Source of the DNA: Whitmania pigra
Lineage: Eukaryota > Annelida > Clitellata > Hirudinida > Haemopidae
Assembly: GCA_021613335.1 (NCBI GenBank)
Contig: JAJTWR010000236.1
Coordinates: forward strand, 1,422,501 to 1,486,500
Length of the DNA stretch: 64,000 nt
Reading direction: 5' to 3'
Below the pieces are notes generated by a model. It had not been told where the DNA came from. It saw nothing but the letters and a program-made list of their open reading frames with translations, and did no database searches. Made by a program: the position numbers and the translations under genes. Positions 47,153 to 59,281 of the stretch are shown here, one piece after another; the first letter of the stretch is position 1; each line of letters begins with the position of its first letter.

Positions 47153-50006
47153 ATGGCGAGTAAAGGCTTTAAGAGCATGACGGATAGCTTAATTGAATAT
47201 GCGGTCCTCAACTTTTCAGAAGTATTTTGCATGAAGAGATTAAAATGTTAGTATCACGAGTCCATATTGTTCAAAACTTCCCTTAAGGAAAGTGTTTCTT
47301 TTAAATACATTGCTAGTTAACATTAAGTTATGCTGCCCGAGGTCACGTCGAACTTATATTCCCTTATGCTCCTAAAACATTTTACGTCATTACAGATATT
47401 ATATATTCAAGAGAAAATATACTTCCGCCATATTTGTTTGAGAAAATACTTCTTAAGAGCAAAGAAATTAAATGGTTCATCCAATTGGATTATTTGAAAA
47501 ATGTCTTGCCTCGCAGAGACCTTCTACAATGGAAAAACATAGACCTACTCACATTTTCTAGAAACAAAACCATGGATGAGAGCATCTTACATCAAATGAG
47601 TAGAGTAAATTACCCGATTAAATCCTTATCTATTTGGGTTGATATTCTGACGGATGACGGTATTAGAAGTTTATGTGCAATGGGGTCCACAATAGAGAGT
47701 TTACAACTTCAATGTAGACATAGGTTACGTACATTTTTAAAATCCTAAATTAAAAAATGTCACAAATTTTGGAAACTCAATATTCACTCAATATTTATAT
47801 CAATGGCTAAATTTAATTTTATAATATTTTAGGCGTTTTACTAAGTTTCCAAGCTCTCCATTCCCGAAACTTAAAACACTTATTATTAATGACAAGGGGA
47901 GATTACCAAAAGATCCTTTAAATATAGACTTTTCTTGTTTATCCGACACATTGGAACATCTGATATTAGAATGGGAAAAATTAACGGACTCATCATTTAG
48001 ATCTTTAGCAACTCTTAAAAATCTAAAATCTCTGTCTTTACCGCATACACAGGCAAAATACACACTCTTTCCAGAAGTTTTAAGTTCATTAAACCAATTA
48101 AGGTAAATTTGTTATCTGAGCTGATTAAACATTTATCTCCATTTAAGTTATTTTTATTAAATTCGTTTTATTATCACGTTGGCAGATCAGTAGACATGAG
48201 AATTATCATGGGTGCATACTACGGTTTAATACCAAATTTGAGTGCTACGATTTCCTTGATGCCAAATTTAGAATGTTGCGATACTTATTTTTATAGGTAA
48301 GTTTTGTGTTATTCCTTGATTGATTGATAGTAGGCAATAATCTAATGAATTAATAATTTCAAAAGGCACGGGCTTCCTGAATTTATGTCATGTAGGAAAT
48401 GGAAAACATTTAGAAGATGTTCCTTAGGTATTTCATTAAAAGATTATAAGAGAGATTATGGCTACTCCAAGTTGTCAAAAAAGAAGGTTATAAATTGCAT
48501 TCCTCTTAATGAAATAGTTTCAGTAATATTTTTTAAACCAGCATTAAAAGCGCTGAACAGTTAATGTGACACCTAATTGTTAATTGCGACGATAAATGCT
48601 ACATAAATTATAAATTACTGCAGAAAGATGATCATGTATTTTCCATTTCAAGGTTTTATCTTTGCTGAACGAAGCAGTGTTGCCTGCCTTTGAGAGGTTT
48701 GGCCCAGAGGTCACTTACCCTTCAAAGATCATTGAGATCATTTTAAAATTTCTTCCTCGTATCCCCCATAACCAAATGTCTATGGTTGAAAACGTGAGAA
48801 AATAAAATGCACATAACGCACTTTAATCCTCATTGACTTAATTAATATTAATTGAGTTAATAAGTATGAATGACAAATAAAGTAGCTTTAGTGGAATAAC
48901 ATGTAGCAACTTATGTAACAGCCATTTAGTTGATTTCTTAAAGGTATTAACAAAAGCGATAACATATTACTAATAAAGTTTCTAAATTTCAGACGTTATT
49001 GGATATAACTGCACAGATCAAGAAATCAAGTCCGAGAGTGTATGTTTTTGGTCTTTTATTTTTGAACCATGTAAATCCTTTTTCAAATAATTAATTTTAT
49101 AGATACATAAATGAATATTTGGATTCGAATCGTTGTTCGCAAGAATTTCTGACGTAAGTGGCCGTGAAATTTTTATAATCTAAACTTTTAGATTTAGGTT
49201 AATTACATCTTACATATTTTCCATTAACGTCCGTTATAAAATGAAAATAATTTAGTGATGTTTATAACATTGTTTTAGGAAATTGTCCAACATCGTCTTT
49301 AGTTACTGTGACAACGAGAATTCATTAGAAAAATTAAGAACATTAATGGAGACTTTGGATCGCCGTACTGAGGAAGAACAGTGGCGAATAGAATTCTATT
49401 GTTTTGTAAGTGATCTTTTTCTTAGAATAACTTTAGTATTTAGCCGTTCATTTGAGTGCCCAATGTATCTGAATCCGTTGTGAGAACAGCTCAATTGGTG
49501 CACCATTATTTTGGCGCGTCAAGGAGGTGTCTGTCGGGTTTCGAACATTGCGACTGTTGCTATTACCTTTCATGCAGGAATGCAACCTTATGTTCTAACT
49601 TGCATGCCAATATCCATTCGACGATCCTTAACATAAAAACTAAATTTTAGTTTACGAGACGAAGTATGAGCAAATACTTGAGGGATGTTATAAAGAAGAA
49701 TTTAAATAATTTTTTTGGCATGAAAGCACTTCGCAGTATCTTTTTTGTATTCTTTAAGGAGAAAGAGATGCGTGACTTGGGTTTGCAGGAGGTTAGACAC
49801 TCTTACGTATTGCTCATTCCATGAACAAATACACACATTTTTAGACATACTTGTTAATTGAATATATTTATATCGCCTAATTACTTAATTAGGTATTTGA
49901 AAGGGCTATAAAGAATAACCATGTTGATGAAGAAGCTTTGAAAGCCACGATGAGCATATTGGACCACATCAATGAAGAACATTACGAGCGGATTCAAGCT
50001 TACTAA
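47153..50006 (+). CDS. LRR/helical-repeat protein, paralog B (ZYG11-like architecture)
   Basis: Eleven exons: 47153-47246, 47396-47723, 47833-48102, 48186-48296, 48366-48486, 48653-48793, 48993-49039, 49103-49153, 49279-49405, 49651-49791 and 49893-50006. Product 514 aa. Exon count and every intron phase match paralog A; exons 1, 2, 5-8, 10 and 11 have exactly the same length. Differences are in-frame: exon 3 is 9 nt shorter, exon 4 is 9 nt shorter and exon 9 is 6 nt shorter. The N-terminal box (LPPYLFEKILLKS) and the segment DDGIRSLCAMGSTIESLQL are nearly unchanged, while the LRR and C-terminal parts differ more. That pattern suggests conserved adaptor binding and a diverging ligand-binding part. 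The family is inferred as in paralog A. Confidence 0.78.
49490..49630 (+). repeat. SINE-like d­ispersed repeat in intron 9 of paralog B
   Basis: Contains GGGTTTCGAAC (reminiscent of a tRNA B-box), GCGACTGTTGC, ATTACC, CATGCAGGAATGCA and CTAACTTGCATGCCAAT. It is closer to the 34.2-kb copy than the paralog A copy is. No A-box or poly-A tail is clear, so SINE identity is unproven. Confidence 0.55.
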
Positions 50007-50339
50007 AAATACATTCGAGACATCTAAACTATATTTTGAATAATGCATCTGTAAAATTATTCCAAGCTACTGTCCTGTTTTCAATAAAATTTATAGCAGA
50101 TTTTGGTTTTTAGCATCAAATAATTGTTCTGTCAAACATCTCTTAATCGCACTTTGAACGGGTTCCAACTTAAAACCAAAATGGTACATAAATAATAGAG
50201 GGAGCAAAAACTTCGCATTAGGTATCAATAACACTGACCATAATCATCTGGTATAACATCGAAAAAGGCCGCAAAACAAATTTTTTTAAATCAAAGTTTT
50301 CTTCAGAAAAATGCTTTAAAAAAATATGCTTCAATTTGT

Positions 50340-50940
50340 TGGTCGTGGTCGATGTCGGAAAACAAGATTTAAACTAACTTCTATTGGAGATAGTTGCAAG
50401 GCAAATTTAAAACAAAGGGACCGGCCACAAACACAAAAACACGATTTGATATGACTATTAGGACACAAAGTACCAAAATCGACCAAGAATTTAATTATAT
50501 GTCGTGGATGGTGTGGGGAAACAAAATATAAACAAAATTCCAGTGAAGCGAGAGTTGATATACAAACGAGACCTGCCAACACACAAACACAAAAACACGA
50601 TTTGATATGACTACTAGGACACAAAGTACCAAAATCGATCAAGAATTTAATTATATGTCGTGGATGGTGTGGGGAAACAAAATATAAACAAAATTCCAGT
50701 GAAGAGAGAGTTGATATACAAACGAGACCTGCCAACACACAAACACAAAAACACGATTTGATATGACTACTAGGACACAAAGTACCAAAATCGATCAAGA
50801 ATTTAATTATATGTCGTGGATGGTGTGGGGAAACAAAATATAAACAAAATTCCAGTGAAGAGAGAGTTGATATGCAAACGAGACCTGCCAACACACAAAC
50901 ACAAAATTATGATGTGGTATGACTGCTAGGGGACAAACGC
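50340..50940. repeat. 156-bp tandem repeat, about 3.8 units
   Basis: The word ACGATTTGATATGACTA recurs at 50441, 50597 and 50753 with a diverged form at 50909, an exact 156-bp spacing. The two central units differ at only a few bases and the outer ones are more diverged. Because 156 is a multiple of three, a minus-strand frame stays open across all units (52-aa repeat). There is no splice, homology or start evidence that it is translated. Confidence 0.9.
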
Positions 50941-51135
50941 CCCAGACAAAGCCAAAACCTAGCACCAATTTTAATGAAAATACCTAATGAGACTTCTCAG
51001 AGCAAATTATTTCAAGGGACTTTTAGAAAAATTTAGTACCCTTTCAAGGGTACTTGATGAATCTGTCAAAAGTTTAAAGGCAATCATATCACACAAAGAA
51101 CGAAAGAAATCCCTTCTGTTGGAACAAGAGTTCAC

Positions 51136-52322
51136 TCATTCCACAAGGGCTGGCAGAGTTTCGATGACTCCAATGAACCGAAACCTGATCCTGAACTCGA
51201 ACCCAGCGGCATCCTGAAAGTAAAATGTGTAAATAATTTAAACAATAATTTAATAAACGTACTCAATGTCTGATTTCATCTCATGTTTTAAGCAGTCTAT
51301 ATTTAGCAACACAAGAGATTACCCAACACAAGATTAACAACTGGAAATGTTAAATAAAAAGAAATGACCAGGGCCTGAAGATGAGAAGCTCCAATTGAGA
51401 CACCCTCCCCAACGATTGTGCCTCCTTTAAAGTGATAATGTTAAAATTAAAGTGATAAGCTTAAATAACATCACAAACATGGTCCTTTAAACTATATTTA
51501 CCATTGCTATCAATGACTGACTCCAAAGGCTTTAGGCCAGGTCTTGGCTTGACAGACCACTCAAGTCCTGACAGTGCACTAATTCACAATATTTAAATCG
51601 AAATTAAAGGAAACCAACCAATAAGTAAAGACATATGAAGTCATATCATCATGACCTAAGTCATGTTGTAAAAACCTATCAATATATCAAATTGATTTAA
51701 ATTTTGGTATTAATCTCTGCCTGATTAACTCTAATTAAACAGTATGCAATCATTGCATATACACATGACATATTTACTTCAACATTTCTGGAGGTGCCAC
51801 TTTAGACCACAAGAAGATTACGTCCTGCTCATTTGGAACTTCATATCGGTTGTGGTTTGTGACATTCAGTGCATCTGCTGTTGCCTCCAATGCAATTACT
51901 CTTTAGAAATATCATTTAATTCTCATTTTAATAAATTCTAATGGGGCTTTAAGCCCAAAACCTCAAAACACTTTTAATTTAAATTGTATCCACTGCCCTC
52001 CCCCCTCCCTTGATCAAAAGTAAAAGTACTTTGCTCCAAGATGTTTGGCAAAAAAACTTCTGAAGTTTGAGACTGCTAAAGAAGGGTTTGAAATTACAGC
52101 CACAGCATATATGTTCCCTCCTTCCTTCGTTTGATACGACCTCAGCAATTCAACCAACTGCATAGAAGAAACGATAAAACTTAAATAGCTCTTAAAAACG
52201 CTTGAAATAGAGGCTCACAACTTTAAAGATATACATAATTAAACTATGCTAAATACACCGCACTCAATAATAGCATCAACTTTGTAAACATTCTAAATTA
52301 CCCGAACAGGTTTCCAAGCCAT
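51136..52322 (-). CDS. Unidentified six-exon gene, 132-aa product
   Basis: Minus-strand exons 52322-52302 (ATG), 52157-52098, 51884-51778, 51578-51502, 51424-51369 and 51213-51136 (TGA). All six join in phase into 132 aa. The product starts MAWKPVRLVELL, continues with a helical/polar middle (NRYEVPNEQDVIFLWSKVA) and a Pro-containing segment (LEWSVKPRPGLKPLE), and ends in an alternating beta-strand pattern (GFEFRIRFRFIGVIETL). No signal peptide or membrane helix is seen. I do not recognise the family. The donor of exon 5 (GTCATT) and the acceptor of exon 3 (TTGGAG) are weak, so those two borders are the least certain. Agreement of six phases argues for a real small gene. Confidence 0.5.
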
Positions 52323-53659
52323 AACAAGAGCGACAAATGTTACGAGGAGCCGACAATCAACGATAATGGCGGTATGAAAACACAATGAATTCTATAAATA
52401 GTTCTAAAGTTCTATCTCCTACGTTGGAACAGTATTTTTGGTGTTGGGATTGTCTTTAAGATTTTTTTAGTTTTAACCAATGGACAAAAACGGAAATGAC
52501 AAAATTATTTGCGATGACATCTTTATAAATGATTTCTGAACACCGACAATATTTAATAGGGAAACACGTATCTTCATATTTGTTGTATCGCCGTTTCATA
52601 ACGGAGTTAGGGTTAGGTTTTTCTTTGACAAACTGCCTTACTTTCCTATCCGCGAGGATAAGGAGTCATACTAAACAAACCGATTTACCGGTTTTTTTCA
52701 AGCAAGCAATAATATCAATCCGTATAACTTCAGTGCACATATTATCCATTCAGGCAAGATTTGACAACGTCCTTCAAATAAGAAATACTAACTCCCGGAT
52801 TACCATTCAATGCAATGGCATATACATTACCTACCAAAGAGGTCTGCTAATTATGTCGGAACCTAAAAACTATCGTAAATTAACTTAATTATGTTGACCT
52901 ATGTCAACGAACTAAATAAGAAAACTTAAATAATCATCCTGCTTCGGTGCGCAAGAATACATATTTTCAAACCACAAATTATAGTCCTATTTTGCCGAAA
53001 TGTAAATATGGACCATGGTAGCTCGAAATAAAAACTTACAACATCAACTTTCCAAGCATCTGCCACTGCAAACGATACACTTAATCTGCCTTTATTCGAA
53101 CTATTTGTCTGCACAACAAAACTGGCGGCACAATGTCATATAAATATAAAAATGCCACACTTAACTTTTTTCTATTTTGGAATAATAACGCATGTAGTGT
53201 TGGAAATATTTTATAAAACTGGTTTATAACATTAATAACATTACATAAAACTCATTAAAATTCTAACTAAAAAATTATTCGTGACATTCATGTTAATAAT
53301 GGAGACAATAAGCGTTGTCGATAAACAATTTTATTTGCTTTCAAAAAATATATTTCTAAAAAGATCTCCAAATACTAATAAAACTTTCGTTTTTGAATAT
53401 TATTAGCAAACAATAACAAACCACGACCGCGTTGCTTTTAATTGATCAAGTTTCCGATTATAACTTGGAATAAACAAGGACTTGTAATGTTTTGATGACA
53501 CAAATTTGATCAGCGGGTAATTGTAACTTTCAACTTAATTCGATTTCTTTCTCCGTCTGATAATTTTAAAATTGTTTAAAGAATCGTTGATCTTCGACAA
53601 ACTTGATTTGACTTAATTGAATATGTTTAGGATCTCTTTTTAGAACTGTAAAGGTAAAC
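52323..53659. other. Intergenic, one possible exon pair, no gene called
   Basis: The minus strand has a coding-like segment at about 53120-53040 (GRLSVSFAVADAWKVDV, then donor GTAAGT) and another at about 52850-52750 (VYAIALNGNPGVSISYLKDV, then stop). Their phases do not join and no ATG starts the first, so I leave them uncalled. The rest is AT-rich. Confidence 0.3.
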
Positions 53660-56600
53660 ATGTCCATCTGCGATTCCAGTTCCTCGACCACTATCACCGA
53701 CTCCACAAACTCAAGCAACACCAGCTTAACCACTGGCTTTATTTCCATCCCCAACACTGACTCAAGTTTAGATGATTTCAGCTTGCAACAGAGAAGACCA
53801 GAGAAATTAAGACAACATTATCGAGGTTTGTACTATTGCTTGGTTTATGATTTGATAGGAAATAGGAATGTAGATGACTCTGAATATGTATTTATTTATT
53901 ATAAGGTCAGCTGAGATTGGATGTAAATATCATTGGAAATTACCTCTTCACACACAGTGAGCTAATTCTTATCTTTTTTGAACAACATTTTTAAAACTCC
54001 ACCATTTTGGGGTCATTTGACTCCATGAGTAATTAAATACTTAATCTAAGAAAATAAGCTTTTAAAAGGCCTGTTACCAGTTTACAAAAAGCCAATGCAA
54101 TGAGCAGCCTATTTGAACTATTTATTTCAGTAATAGCTGCTAGGAATCTTGGGGCTAAACAGAAATCAAAACCAAGTTCTTTTGTGGAGGTGGGAAATTT
54201 TGTCTTTAATGAGATTGCACTTGTAATTCTTATTGTTAATAATTTCCATTGAGGCCTCTTCCATTTTGTTTTTGTTGAAATCATTCTGCTCATTAACATA
54301 AGGCTAATGCCTAAATGTTATTTATTTTAAAAGCATTATTTAAATGCTTAGCTCAAATTATTCGAGATTTCATCAAAAACTCCATCACAAACGTGATTTC
54401 ATAACTTTTATAAACGGTTCATATTGTTATTACAAAGCACTTAATCCTAAATCAATAATTAATTTAAAGCAAACTATACAGAATAGAAGGCTTACTTTTC
54501 TCACCACTTTTCCTCCAGATCACCATCATCCCTGAGAGTAGGGTCCACTCAAAATGCATGTCAACCATCTATAGATCCTCACACAGGCCTGTGTTTGATG
54601 AGAAAGTGTCAATGTTGGTAAACTCCTTTTTTAATTTAAAATGATTAATTTGTGCTTATATTTCATTGGCTGGGTCTTTGGACATCATCTAATATTATAA
54701 CTTATCATTATTATTATTTATTATAATATATTTATTATTAAATTTATTGTTATTATTATTACTGCTTACTGTTGTTTATATTTATAACCAGTGGAAGTAA
54801 TAGGTTACTGAAATTTACATGTCAGATTGTTTGAGCTATCGTACAAAGGTTAGGATTAGTGTAATACCTACCTTATTGTACCTTGTATATCAAAGCATGC
54901 ATATCATTCGGTCAACTACGATAATGAGTTTTGGTTTTTAACATTTTGAAAGTTAAGCTTGAGTTTACAGCCAAAAATAACTTGCAGCTTTGAAATGGTC
55001 ACACATCTTCTGTATGTTGACATGACAACAATTGGGAATGTTTTGTGAATTGTACATTGATGTCTCTTCATTCGTTTATTTTACTAATTCAGGGAGCTGC
55101 CAATCAATTTCAAATCAAAGAGACTTTTAGTTACAGTCTATCACGACAGACAATTTAACAAGTAAGCAACAATTGTACCTGATGTTTTAAATTGGTTTAC
55201 CAATCAAGCTGCTTGAGTTTGGTTTAAGTAATTAAAGTTTATTTGTTCTAATTTTAACATGCATGTTGATTGCAAGATTTATTAACTTACTATTTTAGTA
55301 ATGCATTAATAGTGCATTGCGATTAGTTTAACCTTTCTATTGAACCATCATTTCATTTCATACCCAATAGTAATTCATGCAATCAAGATTTCTGCTATGA
55401 TGATGTGGTTTTTAGAATATCTATGAATACTTGACATATCCTCCCATTTTTTAGTTACCTGTACAAATAACGCAATTACGTTTGTCCATCCATGCTGTTC
55501 TTTCTACTTATAGAAATCATCAGATATTGGGCTGCATGTCATTTGGTCTACACAGGATTTCAACAGGGTCATCATGCCAGGTACAAGATCTATTTTGTCG
55601 TTTAATGCCTTTGCAAGTTGAAAAACCGAATATTCATTACTTTTCATGCGCTGAGAAATTATGATAGGAAGATTACAAAGATTATGTGTAGATTATTCTC
55701 TCTCCTGTTGGATTGTTATTGTCGGTATTTGCAATAGAAATTAAACTGAAGTGTGTCTTAGTCTAACAGCCCGATTAACAAACACAAATTACTTGACTAT
55801 GAGACTCGGCATATAAACGACCTTGTAAATTCATTTCTGGTTGAAACGTGCTAAATGGTTTTTTCCTGAAATTACTAAAATATTAGTTAATTAAAGATTA
55901 ATTATAACTTTAATATTGATTATTACACCATTCATCATAGCTGGCGTGTGGATGGTTCTACCTCTTGGATGAAGATATAGGGAAAAGGAGGCACGTGAAG
56001 GTCATCAACAATGCCGTCAACGTCAAGAGTTATTCATCCTCCTCGAACGTTTCTAAGGTTTGTCAGTCTCTAACTTTTCTCTAACTTTACTGTAACTCGA
56101 TGTTTCAAACTCAACGATAATGTTTGATTGTTGTTCGTTATTTTATGAAGATTACTGATAGATATTTATCTTTATATCGATTTTATTGTTATAAATACTG
56201 GCAATAAATTCAGTTATTTCCTGATAAATCCTTCTTATGATTAATGTGACTTTCACATTAAAGTGGTATCTTGACTTATAATCATGGAAATGATTGGCTT
56301 GAATTCAATGTTTTGATAGCTGTTGCTGTGCCGATCTCTGGACGGGGGTTTTGGATTTTCTGTGATTGGTTCATGCCCCGTCAGGATTTGTCGGGTAAAG
56401 AAGGGCTCGACGGCTGAAATGCACAATCTTCAGCAAGACGATGCCATCATCATGATCGACTCACGTGACGTCAGCAGGTGCACTTCAATGGAGGTTTCTT
56501 CCATTATCAGGTTAGTGGTGATTGTGGCAAGGAAATTATATTTTTTCGGTGCATCTGCTCCCTAAGTTGCAAAAAAATGCTGCCATTTTAACTTCTCGAG

Positions 56601-57910
56601 CTCCTTAATGGATTCATTTGTGAACGACAAAGAGACAGGACAATCTGAATTGATATTATAATTATTTATTATTGCTGTTGTTATCACTATTGTCCCCTAA
56701 TTGTTGTTGTCATCGATATTCCAGAAGCACAAAACATTTCATGACTGTGGCCATCCAGAGAGGTCCCCATTACACCTGCGACAAGAACGAGGACAAGGTG
56801 AAAAACGGCATGGTTGCCAAACTCATCAAAAAAATTTTCTTCAGTGGTAATCAGCACAAGACATCGGTGACGACAACTACGACAAGTTCCTCGGACATCT
56901 TGGTGGATTACGGATGGTTGGAGAACGACAGACAACATTCTCGTGAGCGTCCGCCTGTGCCCTTGAATGGAGCCCGTGATTTTCGAAAGGTTTTCCAACA
57001 GAGTGTTCAGAAAGACTCTAATTCAAGAGGTTGGCCACACTTGACTTCAAAAGACAAAAAAAATGTTGCCATTGGGCGCAGGGGTATCCGGTTGGCTCGT
57101 CAAGATGGCATTGAATCTGATCCTGGTACCCCTGATCAAAGGTGGCACTCTGAGAGAGAAATGAATGGGAGGGGTCATGATGATGATGATGATGATGATG
57201 ATAGTGATGGAAGTGATTATGATGACCTTCAGTCATCTAACCTTGGTAGGATGAGCAAGATGTTAAGTCCTGTAGCTGAGTGTGACAGTCACCTACAAAC
57301 TGACTCACAGTTTCTTGGATGCCATGACGATACATACAAAGATGATGGTCAAGATGACTCACAGAATAACGCGAGTCTAGGTGCTGTTGCTCCAATCAAT
57401 AATGAGGAATTGCTCCATGATGAATCTATCTACAATGACAACAATAAGAATGTCAATAGATCATTGATGAATGATAACAGACTGATGACAGATGACTATG
57501 ATGAGAATGGCTACCTAGATGATAATGACAGTAATTATGATGAGGGTAACCTAGATCCCAGAGAGTTGAGTCAGGGAGGAAGTTGCCGATCATATCTCGA
57601 TGAAAATCAGGACCTCGACCAAAAAGAAAACTTGTTCCAAAATGGCTTGCTTAGCACAAAATCTAGAAGGACATCCTACACTTCTCATTCCAGGTTGTCC
57701 TTCAGAAGAAATCACCCACTGACCTCTAGGGAAAATTTTTCACCTAATTTTCAAGAAACTCCAGATTTTCTGAAGAATCGTGAAGTTAATGACGACTCGG
57801 ATGCATTCAGCAGCATTCTCGGGACACCCTCAGCTCCCCAGAAAAGTCGAAAAGGCAAGGTGGTAGTATCAAAAATAAAGACCATTTTTAAGAATAGGCA
57901 TGCTTCCTAG
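53660..57910 (+). CDS. RGS3-like C2-PDZ protein without an RGS domain
   Basis: Nine exons: 53660-53825, 53906-53956, 54131-54189, 54519-54613, 55093-55161, 55514-55580, 55941-56057, 56320-56510 and 56725-57910. Product 666 aa, phases consistent. After a Ser/Thr-rich start comes a C2 domain (about aa 55-200): SSFVEITIIPESRVHSK, then KRLLVTVYHDRQF, QILGCMSFGLHRI and CGWFYLLDEDIGKRRHVKV. These match the C2 domain of vertebrate RGS3 residue for residue in places. A PDZ domain follows (about aa 212-275; binding loop GGFGFSV; TAEMHNLQQDDAIIMIDSR), again RGS3-like. The last exon (395 aa) is disordered, with a poly-Asp run and a basic end (KGKVVVSKIKTIFKNRHAS), and stops without an RGS box. Family knowledge: RGS3 uses C2/PDZ for membrane and partner binding (for example ephrin-B) and the RGS box to switch off G-alpha. 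This protein could localise or scaffold but not act as that GAP. Confidence 0.85.
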
Positions 57911-59030
57911 GAACTGTTTCAAGCTGACAATCACTTTAGTCAAGTTTTTTTAATGTTTGTATTTTTCTTTTTTTGATCTCAGATTTACATTTTTGATAAC
58001 TTGTTTTGATAAAGACTTTTCAGTATCGTTTGTAATGTGCTTTTTGACTTCCAAATTGTGTTCAGGTTTTAGTATTTATAGTTTTGCTTGATTGAATGAA
58101 CAAGTGCCTTACTGTGACTTTATAGGCAATTTTTTGTGTGACGTTGAGTTTTACTTATCTCTAACGTACACGGTCATTAACTTGATCTGTGGTACTTTGT
58201 TGCATTGTTATGTTTGCAATGTTTGTCTAGTTTTGACCATCTCCTTTCTGGGATTGTTTAATAAACTTGGAAAATTAATTTTCTTGTCGCTATTCTGCTG
58301 GATTTCAGCTGACGATGCTCGTTTTATGGTGAAATCGAATGAAACTAAATCGAGCGACGATGGCAAAAAAAGCTGAGCCAGGCGTTTTGTAACATTACTT
58401 GATAGCATTTTCAGAATACAATTACAGGCTTCGGTTAAGTTGCAGGACGTCCCCGAATTGCCTGGCTACTTTATTTAAACGCCTAGAACGTTCCCTGGTA
58501 GCTACTTACAATGACGCAACATTGGCGGGGTACTGCAGCCATTCAAAATCAACTTAGAAAGTATGTGTAATTTAACCTAAAATGATAGTTCGACTTTGAC
58601 AAAAATCATATCGTTTCTGAAAGTCCCGCAAAATTTGATCAAAATGTTGGTGGACCCTTAAAACAAAGACAATCTCAAAGGGGTTTTGTCAAGAGATTTT
58701 AAAACTTAACATGGAATTTGGGCAGATTCATTAACTCAAAACATAAAATTACAATGCCACAAATAAATAAATGGACATGCATGATCTTGCAGAAAATCAT
58801 GATCAATCTCGTTACATCCTCTCCAGAATATTGGCGAACATTCTGGATCCTTCGAGAAGGGATGCGAAAGGGCGACGAATATGATAATGACGAGGCGAAA
58901 TAGTGCACATTAGGTTTTTTATTATATTGTGAATTTTAAAATTTATAAATTACTAACAATAATTTAAAATATCAAATTAATTATTTTAATTATTTACTAC
59001 TTCACAATAAATTAGAGCCACTTTAAGGAG
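57911..59030. other. 3' UTR of the C2-PDZ gene and spacer to HSP90
   Basis: An AATAAA at 58260-58265 is a plausible polyadenylation signal for the gene ending at 57910. No coding exon is supported. Short open frames here are unremarkable. Confidence 0.45.
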
Positions 59031-59110
59031 AGAACGTACCAGAATATGCTCGAAAATGTATTACTACGCGAATCTTTCGAGAAACCGCCACTTTGAGTAC
59101 TATATATATC
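59031..59110 (+). promoter_or_regulatory. HSP90 promoter: heat-shock elements and TATA box
   Basis: At 59031-59055 three nGAAn pentamers (AGAAC, AGAAT, CGAAA) are spaced exactly 5 bp apart, the 'step' type of heat-shock element. At about 59068-59086 a second cluster reads CGAATCTTTCGAGAAACC, with alternating GAA and TTC. A TATATATA box lies at about 59101-59109. About 25-35 bp further on, transcription would begin the short untranslated exon that ends at 59186 (AAAC|GTGAGT). This arrangement predicts HSF1-driven heat induction. Confidence 0.75.
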
Positions 59111-59281
59111 CGACGGACTCTTCGCTTTCCGTTCAGTTTAGCTTCTCGATCGGTTCTTTTGCTTTGTTCTCTCAAAACGATAAAACGTGAGTTTGTGGAA
59201 CGTTTTTTGTGATAGTTTGAAGCTTTGCGATGCTGTAAATGTACGGGTTTTGTTTAAAATGGCTGCTTAATGTTTTTTCAG

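Noticed and set aside
50331..50894. 187-aa minus-strand open frame with Cys-rich 52-aa repeats
   Set aside because: Explained by the 156-bp tandem repeat being a multiple of three; no start context, splice signal or family match.
52529..53120. Possible small gene on either strand
   Set aside because: Coding-like patches on the minus strand do not join in phase and lack a start codon; the plus-strand frame has poor composition.
57018..57236. His-rich minus-strand frame
   Set aside because: Reverse complement of the poly-Asp codons in the last exon of the C2-PDZ gene.
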